Positions 17,268-25,986 of a stretch of DNA of 64,000 bases are shown here, piece after piece. The notes under the pieces were generated by a model. It was not told the DNA's origin and ran no database searches. It saw only the letters and a program-made list of their open reading frames with translations. The stretch lies in assembly GCF_042650885.1 (NCBI RefSeq), contig NZ_JBHSBU010000001.1, positions 1,736,001 to 1,800,000 of the forward strand. Reading direction: 5' to 3'. The translations under genes were made by a program, and so were the position numbers. Positions within the stretch are counted from its first letter, which is position 1. Every line of letters starts with the position of its first letter. The DNA comes from Chitinimonas_A lacunae. Lineage in GTDB: Bacteria; Pseudomonadota; Gammaproteobacteria; Burkholderiales; Chitinimonadaceae.

Positions 17268-19547
17268 TTAGAAATCGGCCGAGAACACCACGCTGGTAAA
17301 GCGGGCGTTACCGATATCGTAGTTGGGCGAGAACGCCGCCACGCCGCCGTAGGCCACCGCATTGGTGGACGTGCTCGGGATACCGGCCAGATAGTTCTTA
17401 TCGAACAGGTTCTGCACCGACAGACGCACCGAAGCGTTGCGGAACCAGGCGGTGTCCTTGAAGCGGTAGCCGGCGCTCAGATCATAGACGGTGGCCGAGC
17501 TGATCGACTCGTCGTTGGTCAGGTCGCCATAGCGCTTGCCGGTGTACTTGGCCGACAGGCTGGTGCTGAAACCGCCCAGCTGATAGGTCACGCCAGCCGA
17601 AGCCAGCAGACGCGGGGTGTCGACCATCTGCTTGCCCGACGTCGGCAGTTCGACCAGCTGACGGTTGGCGCCCTGGGTCTTGAAGTTGTCGAGCTGCTTG
17701 GAGCGGGTCAGGGTCAGCGAACCGTAGCCCGACAGACCGTTGATCGGCCGCGAAGCCATTTCGAGTTCCAGACCGCGGACTTCCACATCGCCCACGTTGT
17801 AGTTGCGGCGCGTGCCGTCTTCATCCTGGCGCGAAGCCTGGCGATCCTTGAAGTCGACCGAGAACAGCGAACCGCTGAAGTTGAACAGCTCGCCCTGGAA
17901 GCGATAGCCCAGGTCGATATTGATCGAGCGTTCCGGGTTGATATCGCGGGCCGAACCGTCGGGGTTGCGCTCGAACAGCACGAAGTTCTGCGGAGCGCGG
18001 AAGTTCTTCGACACGGCAGCAAACAGATGGCTTTGCTGGTCGATCTGGAACTTGGCCGAGGCATTGGGCAGGATCTGGTCCCAGCTGCGGCTGACTTCGC
18101 GGTACTGCGCCTGGGTTTCCGAGCCCGAACCGTAGTCGTAGCCTTCACGTTCGGTCTTGGGCGTGCGCACGCCGACCAGGAAGCTCCACTTGTCGCCCAG
18201 CGAGAACGCGTCTTCGGCGAAGAACTGGGTTGCGGTGGTGATGGTGCGCCAGTTGCGGTTCTGGTAGATCTGGCCGTCGTTGCGCAGCACCACCGAGCCA
18301 TCGGCCCAGTCGTCCATCGGACGGCCGTTGTCGTCGATAAAGACGTAGGGCTGGGTCTGACGATGGCGGGCACGTTCCCACCACAGGCCCAGGCGCAGCT
18401 TGTGGTCGTTCAGTTGCCAGTTGAGGCGGGCCGTCACGCCGGGACGGTGGGTGACGGTCTTGGAGATCCGGTAGAAAGCCACCGTATCGAGGCGGTCGCC
18501 GTCGCCGTTGAGGTCGCGGCCGCCGGTGGTGAAATCGGCTTCGCGCAGGGTGTTGCCGTTGGCACCGCCGCCGAAGCCGTACCAGAAGTACGGTTCGAGG
18601 TTGAAGCTCATATTGGCGCCCAGGGCCACGGTAGCCTTACCGGTGAACAGGGCGTTCTCGAACGGGTTCTTGTTGAGGTCGTAGTAGTTGGTCAGACCGC
18701 TTTCGCTGTCGGCCCGGCCGGCAGTGACGCGACGGCCGCCGAAAGTGCCGTCGTAGTCGTAGAAACGGCCGAAGGTCTGATAGTTCTGCTTGCTGGTGCG
18801 ACGCAGGAAGTGGTTGACCGCCTTGTTGTAGTCAACGCCGGCCGACACCGAATGGCCGCCGCCGATATTCCACACCGACTTGGCGGTGACGTGGGTACGG
18901 TCGGCCTGGCCAACACCGCGCCACTTGTCCGACTCGGCCTTCGACACCGACAGGAAGGACTTGACCGGACCGGTCTTGCCCGTATCGAGACGGACAAAGG
19001 TCTTGAACATATGGTCGTCGCCGACGGTCTGGCTGAACTTGACCCGGAACCTGTCGAGCGGGTTCTGCGACACCATACCCACATTGCCGCCGGTGGCGCC
19101 AACGTGCGGGGCGTCGTTGTCGGTGGTGCCCTGGGTCACGAACACTTCTTCGAGGTTCTCGGCGTCGCTGTATTCCTGCGGGAACACGTCATAGCTGCCC
19201 GAATCGTTGACCGGGGCGCCGTCGATGGTGAAGCCCATCTGGCTGGCCGAGAAGCCACGGATGGTCAGCGTGCCGCCGAACAGGCCGGTGGCGTCCTGCG
19301 AGGAGGCATTCACGCCCGGCATCTGCGAAATCAGTTGATACGGGTTGGCCGTCGCGGGTTTTTCTTCGATGGCCTTCTTGCCGACCGAGGAACGGGCCTT
19401 GGCGGTTTCTTCCTGGATCATCTTGCCGCCGCCGAAGGCGCCGGTGCCTTGAACCTTGATCTCACCGACGCTGACGCTGTCGGCGGCCCAGACGGTGCTG
19501 GCCAGGCCCGCGATCAACGCGGCGATATGAGTCTTTCTGAAATACAC
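17268..19547 (-). CDS. TonB-dependent outer-membrane receptor
   Basis: A 759-residue TonB-dependent receptor. The signal peptide is at about 1-21 (ALIAGLASTVWA), followed by a TonB-box-like SVGEIKVQG. The plug domain (about 45-165) has NPYQLISQMPGVNASSQDATG, LTIRGFSASQMGFTIDGAPVNDSG and GATGGNVGM. The remainder is a beta-barrel rich in aromatic strands, with a late VRLSVQNLFDKNYLAG and a C-terminal FTSVVFSADF ending in F. Ligand is unknown. Its own tonB, exbB, exbD and phoD genes flank it, so iron-siderophore uptake is less likely than a phosphorylated nutrient, but I see no decisive motif. Confidence 0.93.
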   Translation of the reverse strand: MYFRKTHIAALIAGLASTVWAADSVSVGEIKVQGTGAFGGGKMIQEETAKARSSVGKKAIEEKPATANPYQLISQMPGVNASSQDATGLFGGTLTIRGFSASQMGFTIDGAPVNDSGSYDVFPQEYSDAENLEEVFVTQGTTDNDAPHVGATGGNVGMVSQNPLDRFRVKFSQTVGDDHMFKTFVRLDTGKTGPVKSFLSVSKAESDKWRGVGQADRTHVTAKSVWNIGGGHSVSAGVDYNKAVNHFLRRTSKQNYQTFGRFYDYDGTFGGRRVTAGRADSESGLTNYYDLNKNPFENALFTGKATVALGANMSFNLEPYFWYGFGGGANGNTLREADFTTGGRDLNGDGDRLDTVAFYRISKTVTHRPGVTARLNWQLNDHKLRLGLWWERARHRQTQPYVFIDDNGRPMDDWADGSVVLRNDGQIYQNRNWRTITTATQFFAEDAFSLGDKWSFLVGVRTPKTEREGYDYGSGSETQAQYREVSRSWDQILPNASAKFQIDQQSHLFAAVSKNFRAPQNFVLFERNPDGSARDINPERSINIDLGYRFQGELFNFSGSLFSVDFKDRQASRQDEDGTRRNYNVGDVEVRGLELEMASRPINGLSGYGSLTLTRSKQLDNFKTQGANRQLVELPTSGKQMVDTPRLLASAGVTYQLGGFSTSLSAKYTGKRYGDLTNDESISSATVYDLSAGYRFKDTAWFRNASVRLSVQNLFDKNYLAGIPSTSTNAVAYGGVAAFSPNYDIGNARFTSVVFSADF

Positions 19548-19622
19548 GGTGGTTCTCCCTGTTTATCTGATCGGGTGGACCGCGCCGGCCGTGCCGACGC
19601 GGACGAAAACGGTGGCGGACGC

Positions 19623-20336
19623 CTATTCCTGCTGCGGCGGCGTATAGGTCAGCACAGCGGTAAAGCGCTGCGAGTCCTTGCCGGCAAACGCGTCGTCGGG
19701 GATGTGCTCGACCTTGGTGACACGCTTGAGGAAGTCGCGCGTGGCGGCATTGAGCAGCATCGAATCGGCAGGCTTGTCGATGCCCGAATCGATCACCCGG
19801 CCATCGCGTGCCACCAGCAACCAGACCTCGACCTTGCCTTCAGGCCGTTGCAGCGAGGCTTCCTTGCCGGTCGGGTAACGCTTGACCTGCTCCAGGTAGT
19901 TGCGCAGCTTGGCGATATACGCCCCTTCAATGGCCGCACTATTGCTGACCTTGGGGGCCGGCGGCTGCGGCGGAGGCGGCGGCGGTGTGTCGGCCTTGGG
20001 CGGCGGCGTCTCGGCCTTGGGCGGCGGAGGCGGCGGCGTCGGGCTCGGGTCGGGCACCGGCGTCTGTACCGGTACGGGCGCGGGCTTGGGGGGTTCGGGC
20101 GCCGGTTGCGGTGCCGGGGCCGGTTCGGGCGGCGGCGGCGTCGGTTCTGGCGGGGGTGGAGGCGGCGGCGGCGGCGGCGGAATCTCGCTCTCGTCGATCA
20201 GTTGCACCTCGACCGGCGCCTCGTATTTGGGTTTGACCGAGGTGGCGTTCTTGAAACCGCCGCCTACCAGGGCTGCCACCACCAGGGCGGCGGGCAGCGC
20301 CGAGACGATATCGCGATAACGGTACAGAGAAGACAT
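19623..20336 (-). CDS. tonB: TonB energy-transducing protein
   Basis: A 237-residue TonB with one N-terminal membrane anchor (about 12-30, VSALPAALVVAALVGGG). An unusually long Pro-rich periplasmic spacer (about 50-145, PPPPPP runs, PEP/PAP and PKAETPPPKADTP repeats) comes next. The compact C-terminal domain has YLEQVKRYPTGKEASLQRPEGKVEVWLLVARDGRV. The YP motif and the VxxxGxV strand are those that pair with receptor TonB boxes. It follows exbD by 7 nt. Confidence 0.92.
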   Translation of the reverse strand: MSSLYRYRDIVSALPAALVVAALVGGGFKNATSVKPKYEAPVEVQLIDESEIPPPPPPPPPPPEPTPPPPEPAPAPQPAPEPPKPAPVPVQTPVPDPSPTPPPPPPKAETPPPKADTPPPPPPQPPAPKVSNSAAIEGAYIAKLRNYLEQVKRYPTGKEASLQRPEGKVEVWLLVARDGRVIDSGIDKPADSMLLNAATRDFLKRVTKVEHIPDDAFAGKDSQRFTAVLTYTPPQQE

Positions 20337-20343
20337 CGACGGC

Positions 20344-20751
20344 TTACTTCTTCTTGGTCGCGAAAGAGATGGCTTCGAAGCCGTTGCCTTTGAGTGCGTC
20401 CATGACGTCGATCACTCGTTGGAACTCCGTCGAGCGGTCGGCATTGACGATAATGACCAGCTTTTCGTTGGGCTTTTGCATGGCGCGCAACTTGGGCGCC
20501 AGTTGTTCCAGCACGACATCCTTGCCATCGAGCTGGAGTTCGCCGGTAGCGGCGAGCGTGATGATGGCGTTTTTCTGCGCCTTGAGATCCTGGGCCACAC
20601 CCGACGACGGCAGCGCCGTCTTGACACCCAGAGCAGGAATCACGTTCAGGCTGAGCAGCACGAAAAACACCAGCAAAAACATCATCACGTCGATCATCGG
20701 GATGATTTCGATGCGGGCTTTCGGCTTCTTGGGCTCTTCCCATTTACGCAT
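20344..20751 (-). CDS. exbD: ExbD/TolR-family proton channel subunit
   Basis: A 135-residue protein with one membrane helix, IEIIPMIDVMMFLLVFFVLLSLN, containing the essential aspartate of the ExbD/TolR family (P-M-I-D-V). A periplasmic domain follows with LVIIVNADRSTEFQRVIDVMDALKGNGF. The ATG at 20751 was preferred over an upstream in-frame one because GGGGAG precedes it and the protein then begins with the usual MRKWEEP. It is the first gene of the TonB operon. Confidence 0.92.
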   Translation of the reverse strand: MRKWEEPKKPKARIEIIPMIDVMMFLLVFFVLLSLNVIPALGVKTALPSSGVAQDLKAQKNAIITLAATGELQLDGKDVVLEQLAPKLRAMQKPNEKLVIIVNADRSTEFQRVIDVMDALKGNGFEAISFATKKK

Positions 20752-20804
20752 GATCGGACTCCCCGTTTCTGCAAAGGCGCGCATGGTACGTATCTGGCAT
20801 AAAG

Positions 20805-20832
20805 TTCAAAAGAAGTTTTTGTTACTTTTGAA
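20805..20832. promoter_or_regulatory. Perfect inverted repeat upstream of the TonB operon
   Basis: TTCAAAAG (20805-20812) and CTTTTGAA (20825-20832) are exact inverted copies separated by 12 nt, centred about 68 nt upstream of the exbD start. It does not resemble a Fur or PhoB box. It could be an operator for an unknown repressor or a hairpin in the leader RNA. Confidence 0.45.
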
Positions 20833-20867
20833 GGACTTGTGGCTTAAGGGCAACAGTTGCCGAAAGG

Positions 20868-20896
20868 AAAAACAACGCCGCCCAGTTGGGCGGCGT
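20868..20896 (-). terminator. Terminator of the tyrosine-degradation operon
   Basis: ACGCCGCCCA (20875-20884) pairs with TGGGCGGCGT (20887-20896). On the minus strand it is followed by TTGTTTTT. It lies just beyond the fahA stop. Confidence 0.9.
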
Positions 20897-20942
20897 CGAT
20901 TACATTTAATTACAGCGTTTTATTAGAGTATTCGCACCTGCT

Positions 20943-21926
20943 CTACCCCGCCACGAGCTGCACGGTCTGCTCGATGCTGCCGAAGATCGACCGGCCCTCG
21001 AGGTCGAGCATATCGATCCGCACCCGGTCGCCCGCCTTGAGGAACGGGGTCTTGGCCGCGCCCTGCTCGATCGTCTCGATCATCCGCACTTCGGCCAGAC
21101 AGCAGGAGCCGCGCGTGCGGTCACGGTTCGATACCGTGCCCGACCCGACGATCGAGCCCGCCACCAGACCGCGGGTACGGGCCAGATGGGCGATCAGATC
21201 GGCATGGCTGAACTGCATCTCTTCGCCGGCATTGGGCTCACCGAGCCAGCGGTCATTGACCCAGGTACGCAGCGGCAGGTGAAGCCGGTCGTCGCGCCAG
21301 TGGCCTTCGAGCTCGTCGGGCGTCACGGCCACCGGCGAAAACGCCGAGGCGGGCTTGGACAGCACAAAGCCGAATCCCTTGGCCAATTCGTTCGGAATCA
21401 GATTGCGCAGGCTGACATCGTTGACCAGCATCAGCAGCTTGATATGACGGCCAGCCTCGGCAGCCGAGGTACCCACCGCCACATCGTCGGTAATCACTGC
21501 CAGTTCCGCTTCGAGATCGGTGCCCCAGGCTTCGTCGCGGATCACGATCGGGTCGCGCGCGCCCAGCATCTCGTCCGAGCCGCCCTGATACATCAGCGGA
21601 TCGGTGTAGAACGAGGGCGGCATCTCGGCGCCGCGCGCCTTGCGCACCAGCTCGACATGGTTGAGATAGGCCGAGCCATCGACCCACTGGTAAGCGCGCG
21701 GCAAGGGGGCCGCGCAGGCAGCGGGGTCGAACGGCTGGGCGTCGGCGATGGCGCCGCTGTTGAGCCGGTCCGATACGGCCTTGAGACGCGGCTCGGACGT
21801 GGCCCAGTCATCAAGCGCCTGCTGCAAGGTGGCGGCGATCTCGGGCACCGCCACATAGTGGCTCAGGTCACGACTGACCACCACCAGGCGGCCATCGCGA
21901 CCATGCTTCAGGCTTGCAAGTTTCAT
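20943..21926 (-). CDS. fahA: Fumarylacetoacetase (FAH family)
   Basis: A 327-residue fumarylacetoacetate hydrolase that splits fumarylacetoacetate into fumarate and acetoacetate, the last step of tyrosine degradation. The N-terminal cap is followed by the FAH fold with FYTDPLMYQGGSDEMLGARDPI, WGTDLEAELAVITDDV (metal-binding E-x-E), NDVSLRNLIPNELAKGFGF and GSIVGSGTVSNRD. GGAG lies 9 nt before the ATG. It is the last gene of phhA-hpd-hmgA-fahA, separated from hmgA by 231 nt that hold a GC hairpin, and followed by a strong terminator. Confidence 0.92.
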   Translation of the reverse strand: MKLASLKHGRDGRLVVVSRDLSHYVAVPEIAATLQQALDDWATSEPRLKAVSDRLNSGAIADAQPFDPAACAAPLPRAYQWVDGSAYLNHVELVRKARGAEMPPSFYTDPLMYQGGSDEMLGARDPIVIRDEAWGTDLEAELAVITDDVAVGTSAAEAGRHIKLLMLVNDVSLRNLIPNELAKGFGFVLSKPASAFSPVAVTPDELEGHWRDDRLHLPLRTWVNDRWLGEPNAGEEMQFSHADLIAHLARTRGLVAGSIVGSGTVSNRDRTRGSCCLAEVRMIETIEQGAAKTPFLKAGDRVRIDMLDLEGRSIFGSIEQTVQLVAG

Positions 21927-22130
21927 TTTTTAACTCCAACAGCTCTGTACCTAGCAGCCGTTTTTCCTGTTATTTGAATTAAGTTGGATACCGCTTTGCT
22001 TTCCAGCAGGCGTCCGCTGCCACGGCAGCCTAGGAGTCAGCCCCAGCCGGGATTGGGCCGTCGCCGTGGAGGCGAACGGGGGTGACTCAGGCCGCCTGAT
22101 GGCCAAGGCAGCGGGCAGTGGTGCGGGCCT

Positions 22131-22150
22131 GGCCGCCGTGTCCGGCGGCC
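22131..22150 (-). other. GC-rich hairpin between hmgA and fahA
   Basis: GGCCGCCG (22131-22138) pairs perfectly with CGGCGGCC (22143-22150) around a 4-nt loop, 7 nt after the hmgA stop. There is no T-run after it, so it looks like an mRNA-stabilising or attenuating hairpin rather than a full terminator. Confidence 0.5.
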
Positions 22151-22157
22151 GGCACCA

Positions 22158-23279
22158 TCACTTCACCTGCCAGGACGCCGCGTAACCGGTCCATTCGACC
22201 TTGAGCGCCTCCTCGCTCAGGTCAAGCGGGTCGCGCGCGTCGATCATCACGGCCACTTCGTCGGTTTCCTTCTTGGCCGCAGCAGCCCCGGCGGCGAACG
22301 CCTTGGGATGGGGGCCGTGGGTAAAGCCCGAGGGATGGAAAGTCACCATACCCGGGTGGATATTGTCGCGGCTGAAGAAATTGCCCTTGTGATAGAAGAT
22401 CACTTCGTCGTAGTCGTCGTTGTTATGGAAGAACGGCACCTTGAGCGCACCGGGGTCGGACTCGATCGGTCGCGGGCAGAAGGTGGTGACGATAAAACGA
22501 TCGGTCTGGAAGGTGGTATGGACCGAAGGCGGCAGATGGTAGCGATGCGACATCACCGGCCGGATATCGCGCCAGTTGAGTCGCACCGGGGTCAGGTCAC
22601 CATGCCAGCCCAGCGCATCGAGCGGATTGTAGGGGTAGCGGATCGTGGTCAGGGCCGCCCGCCGCTTGACCACCACCGTGGTTTCCGTCTCGGTCTGCTG
22701 GGCCCGGAAGGCGTCGTCCATCACCGGGCGTACCAGCACGGCCGGGTCGAAGATCGCGTGCGGGCCGAGCATGCCCTTGTCGGGCAGCCGGTAGCTCGAT
22801 TCGGTCGCTTCGATCAACAGTACGGCAAGCGGCGCCGTCACATCGATCCGCCACATGGTGCCGCGCGGCAGCACCACATAGTCGCCCTCGCCGATCTCCA
22901 GACGGCCCCAGTCGCAGAACAGCGCACCGGCGCCGTCGTGGACGAACAGCAGCTGGTCGCCATCGGAATTGCGCGCCAGCGCCGTCATCGACTCGGCCAG
23001 CCGCCACCAGCGCACTTCGCAATGGGCGTTTTTGAGCATCACCGGCGCCTGCCACGGCAGCGTGTGCTGGCTTTTCAGTTCACAGAAATCCAGGGCGCGC
23101 GGCCGGACCGGGCCGTCGAAATCGATCCAGCCGGTGGGCGGATGGCGATGGACAAAATGCGCCGCCGGCCCGCCAAAGCCTTCCTTGCCCATCTCGCGCT
23201 CGAAGGTGCCATCGGGCAGATCGCAATGGGCCTGCTTGGTATGGGTGCCCTCGCTCAAGGGCAGTCGAATCCACTCCAT
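22158..23279 (-). CDS. hmgA: Homogentisate 1,2-dioxygenase, short form
   Basis: A 373-residue cupin-type iron dioxygenase that opens the ring of homogentisate to maleylacetoacetate. The iron-site region FFHNNDDYDEVIFYHKGNFF and MVTFHPSGFTHGPHP carries the expected His/Glu/His ligands. It is clearly shorter than the Pseudomonas or human enzyme (about 430-445 residues) and belongs to the shorter lineage found in some other proteobacteria. The ATG at 23279 has GGAGAA 4-5 nt upstream; the frame continues upstream without a ribosome-binding site. It lies between hpd and fahA in the same orientation. Confidence 0.92.
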   Translation of the reverse strand: MEWIRLPLSEGTHTKQAHCDLPDGTFEREMGKEGFGGPAAHFVHRHPPTGWIDFDGPVRPRALDFCELKSQHTLPWQAPVMLKNAHCEVRWWRLAESMTALARNSDGDQLLFVHDGAGALFCDWGRLEIGEGDYVVLPRGTMWRIDVTAPLAVLLIEATESSYRLPDKGMLGPHAIFDPAVLVRPVMDDAFRAQQTETETTVVVKRRAALTTIRYPYNPLDALGWHGDLTPVRLNWRDIRPVMSHRYHLPPSVHTTFQTDRFIVTTFCPRPIESDPGALKVPFFHNNDDYDEVIFYHKGNFFSRDNIHPGMVTFHPSGFTHGPHPKAFAAGAAAAKKETDEVAVMIDARDPLDLSEEALKVEWTGYAASWQVK

Positions 23280-23330
23280 CTCGTTCTCCTTGCCGACACC
23301 TGGCGGCGCCGGCCATCTCATCGTTGTGGA

Positions 23331-24410
23331 TCAGGCCACGCTGTCTTCGGCTTGCAGCACGCCGCGCCGCACCTGGTCGAGTTCGATCGATTCGAACAGG
23401 GCGCGGAAATTACCCTCGCCAAAGCCTTCGTCACCCTTGCGCTGGATGATCTCGAAGAAGATCGGGCCGATCACGGTCTCGGTAAAGATCTGCAACAGCA
23501 GGCCGCCGCCGGGCGAGCCGTCGAGCAGGATCTTGTTCTCCTTGAGCCGCGCCACCGGCTCGCCGTGGCCGGGCAGACGCTTGTCGAGCAGTTCGTAATA
23601 GGTATCGGGGGTATCGAGGAAGCGCATGCCACGGGCACGCAGCTTTTCCACCGTGGCGAAGATGTCCTTGGTGCTCAGGGCAATATGCTGGATGCCCTCG
23701 CCACGGTAGGCGCGCAGGTATTCCTCGATCTGCGACTTGTCGTCGGACGATTCGTTGATCGGAATCCGGATCTTGCCGCACGGGCTGGTCATGGCACGGC
23801 TCTTGAGGCCGGTCAGCTTGCCTTCGATGTCGAAGTAGCGGATTTCACGGAAATTGAACAACTGCTCGTAGAACATCGCCCACTCGGCCATGGCGCCACG
23901 GTGGACGTTATGGGTCAGGTGGTCGATCAGATTGAGACCGCAGTCGTTGCGGGCGGGGTCGATCTCCCGGTCGTAGACAAAGTCGATATCGTAGATCGAC
24001 ACGCCCGAGCCATTGCCCGGATAGCGATCAACCAGATACAGCAGCGAGTCACCGATGCCCTTGATCGCCGGGATATTGAGTTCCATGGCATTGGGCCGGC
24101 TCTCCACGCCCCAGGCGCCCAGATCGAGCGCACGGCGGTAGGCGGCAGCGGCATCCTTGACCCGGAAGGCCATCGCACACACCGACGGGCCGTGCTGGCG
24201 CGAGAAGCGCTGGGCAAAGCCATGCGGTTCGGCGTTGACGATGAAGTTGATATCGCCCTGCCGGTACAGCACGCAGTCCTTCGAACGATGGCGGGCGATC
24301 TGGGTAAAGCCCAACAGTTCGAACAAGCTGCCGAGGGCGCGTGGGTCGGGACCGGTGAATTCGACGAATTCGAAGCCGTCGGTGCCCATCGGGTTGATCG
24401 GGTCGAGCAT
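23331..24410 (-). CDS. hpd: 4-hydroxyphenylpyruvate dioxygenase
   Basis: A 359-residue non-haem iron enzyme with two vicinal-oxygen-chelate halves. It converts 4-hydroxyphenylpyruvate to homogentisate. The three iron ligands are visible as the His in NLIDHLTHNV, the His in GIQHIALST, and the Glu in PIFFEIIQRKG. The segment NKILLDGSPGGGLLLQIFTE is the standard C-terminal signature. GGAGACTCCC precedes the ATG. Its spacing to hmgA (51 nt) and phhA (57 nt) supports one operon. Confidence 0.96.
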   Translation of the reverse strand: MLDPINPMGTDGFEFVEFTGPDPRALGSLFELLGFTQIARHRSKDCVLYRQGDINFIVNAEPHGFAQRFSRQHGPSVCAMAFRVKDAAAAYRRALDLGAWGVESRPNAMELNIPAIKGIGDSLLYLVDRYPGNGSGVSIYDIDFVYDREIDPARNDCGLNLIDHLTHNVHRGAMAEWAMFYEQLFNFREIRYFDIEGKLTGLKSRAMTSPCGKIRIPINESSDDKSQIEEYLRAYRGEGIQHIALSTKDIFATVEKLRARGMRFLDTPDTYYELLDKRLPGHGEPVARLKENKILLDGSPGGGLLLQIFTETVIGPIFFEIIQRKGDEGFGEGNFRALFESIELDQVRRGVLQAEDSVA

Positions 24411-24467
24411 GGGAGTCTCCTCTTCGGTGTCAGATGCGGCTGGCGGCGCCCCCGCGCCGCCGCACGC

Positions 24468-25259
24468 TCAGTTCAACAGGCCGTGACTGCGGGCCCAGGT
24501 ATAGAAGCTGTCCTCAAGCTGGTCGAACGAATCGATCACGAACAGATCGTCCTGCATATGCCAGATGTCGTAGGAGCGATTCATGATCACATCGAGGTCG
24601 AAAGCATGTTTGGTGGTGGCATCAGACAGGCTGTGCAGCACTTCGCCCGGCGACGACACGATGCCGGCCCCGTAGATGCGCAGGCCGCCCGGATTGCGGA
24701 TCAGGCCGAATTCGACCGTGAACCAGTAGATACGCGGCAGCCAGTCACGCGCCGGATGGCCTTCGGGCATGCGCTCGAAAGCAGCGACACCGGCGCGGCC
24801 AAAGGCTTCGAAAAAGGCGCAGAAACGGGGATTGACCAACAGCGGCGCATGTCCCAGCAGGTCGTGGAACATATCGGGGCTTGGGGTGTACTCGATCTCG
24901 TCAGGACGACGGATAAAGTCGGTCGAGGGAAACAGCCGCTCGGACAGCAGCTTGAAGAATTCGTAGTTGGGAACCAGACCGTCCACCCGGGTCAGGCGCC
25001 AGCCACTATGGCGTTCGATATGGTCGGAGATGTCGGCCAGACGGGGAATCCGATCTGCCGGGAAATCCACGGCTTCCAGCCCGGCCAGGAATTCGTCGCA
25101 GGCACGGCCAGGCAGGACCTTCTGCTGATTGGCATACAAAGTCGCCCAAGTGTGATGTTCGACATCGGTATAAGGGGGTACGGCGACTTCGTGAATATCC
25201 CGGTAATCAGGCAAACATTCCTGCATACCACGCGGAAGGTCAGTAATAGCGTTATCCAT
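24468..25259 (-). CDS. phhA: Phenylalanine-4-hydroxylase
   Basis: A 263-residue pterin-dependent monooxygenase that hydroxylates phenylalanine to tyrosine. The iron ligands are the two histidines of HDLLGHAPLL and the glutamate in PRIYWFTVEFGLI. TPSPDMFHDLLGHAP and GIVSSPGEVLHSLSD are family signatures. The start at 25259 gives the usual bacterial length and the N-terminus MDNAITDLPRG; the open frame continues upstream but overlaps the divergent regulator's promoter. It is the first gene of the catabolic operon. I see no pterin dehydratase (phhB) nearby. Confidence 0.95.
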   Translation of the reverse strand: MDNAITDLPRGMQECLPDYRDIHEVAVPPYTDVEHHTWATLYANQQKVLPGRACDEFLAGLEAVDFPADRIPRLADISDHIERHSGWRLTRVDGLVPNYEFFKLLSERLFPSTDFIRRPDEIEYTPSPDMFHDLLGHAPLLVNPRFCAFFEAFGRAGVAAFERMPEGHPARDWLPRIYWFTVEFGLIRNPGGLRIYGAGIVSSPGEVLHSLSDATTKHAFDLDVIMNRSYDIWHMQDDLFVIDSFDQLEDSFYTWARSHGLLN

Positions 25260-25417
25260 GATCTTATGTCTCCAGGCGTGCCCACGCCGGTTGGTACTGG
25301 GCGCGCGAAATGATACGCAAGGATAAGACCAGTCTGCCGCAATTTGATTGCGATTTCCGCCGTAGAGCAGCGCAGCATTGGCATAAAATGCCAAAAAACC
25401 GGGGACATGGAGCGGAA

Positions 25418-25921
25418 ATGATCGAACTCGACAAGCTGGACCTGAAAATCCTGGCGGCATTGCAGGAAAACGGCCGTCTGACCAATCTGGAGCTGGCGGA
25501 GGCCATCAGCCTGTCGCCTTCCCCGACGCTGCGCCGCCTGAAGCGGCTCGAGAGCGAAGGGGTGATCCACCGCTATGTTGCCCTGCTCGAACCCACCCAG
25601 TTGGGTCTGGGGCTGGAAGCCTTTGTCCGGGTACTGCTCGATAAGCGTGGCAAACAACATACCGCCAGCTTTACCCAGGCGGTGCAAGGTTGGTCCGAGG
25701 TGATCGCCTGCCATGCGATGGCCGGTGAGATGGACTACCTGTTACGGGTGGTATTCGAAGATCTGGCGCATTTCTCGCGCTTTGTGATGGATACGCTGTT
25801 GCAGCATCCGGGCGTGGTCGATGTGAAGTCGAGTTTCGTGCTGGCAACCGTCAAGCAGACCACCGCCCTGCCCTTGCAACACCTCAGCGCTGCCCGGCGC
25901 CGCCGCAGCGAACTGCCCTGA
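25418..25921 (+). CDS. Lrp/AsnC-family transcriptional regulator
   Basis: A 167-residue Lrp-type regulator. The winged helix-turn-helix covers about residues 3-60 (LDKLDLKILAALQENGRLTNLELAEAISLSPSPTLRRLKRLESEGVI), and the ligand-binding RAM domain follows (EAFVRVLL, VIACHAMAGEMDYLLRVV, HPGVVDVKSSFVL). The start at 25418 has GGAGCGG upstream and is preferred to one at 25388. It is transcribed divergently from phhA across 158 nt, so it most likely controls phenylalanine/tyrosine catabolism in response to an amino acid. The target is inferred from position. Confidence 0.92.
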   Translation: MIELDKLDLKILAALQENGRLTNLELAEAISLSPSPTLRRLKRLESEGVIHRYVALLEPTQLGLGLEAFVRVLLDKRGKQHTASFTQAVQGWSEVIACHAMAGEMDYLLRVVFEDLAHFSRFVMDTLLQHPGVVDVKSSFVLATVKQTTALPLQHLSAARRRRSELP

Positions 25922-25986
25922 CTGACGGACGGCTCAGCAGTACGGACTATGCTGAAAGCGCCAAGTAGTCCGAACAGGCGATTGAT

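Noticed and set aside
17268..19547. Assigning the TonB receptor to siderophore uptake
   Set aside because: No Fur box was found before the operon and the linked phosphatase argues for another ligand; there is no sequence feature that settles it.
19900..20319. Gly-rich plus-strand frame
   Set aside because: It is the antisense of the proline-rich spacer of tonB.
22308..25313. A 1001-codon open frame on the plus strand across hmgA, hpd and phhA
   Set aside because: It is antisense to three well-recognised genes and its translation has no domain; long antisense frames are expected in high-GC coding DNA.
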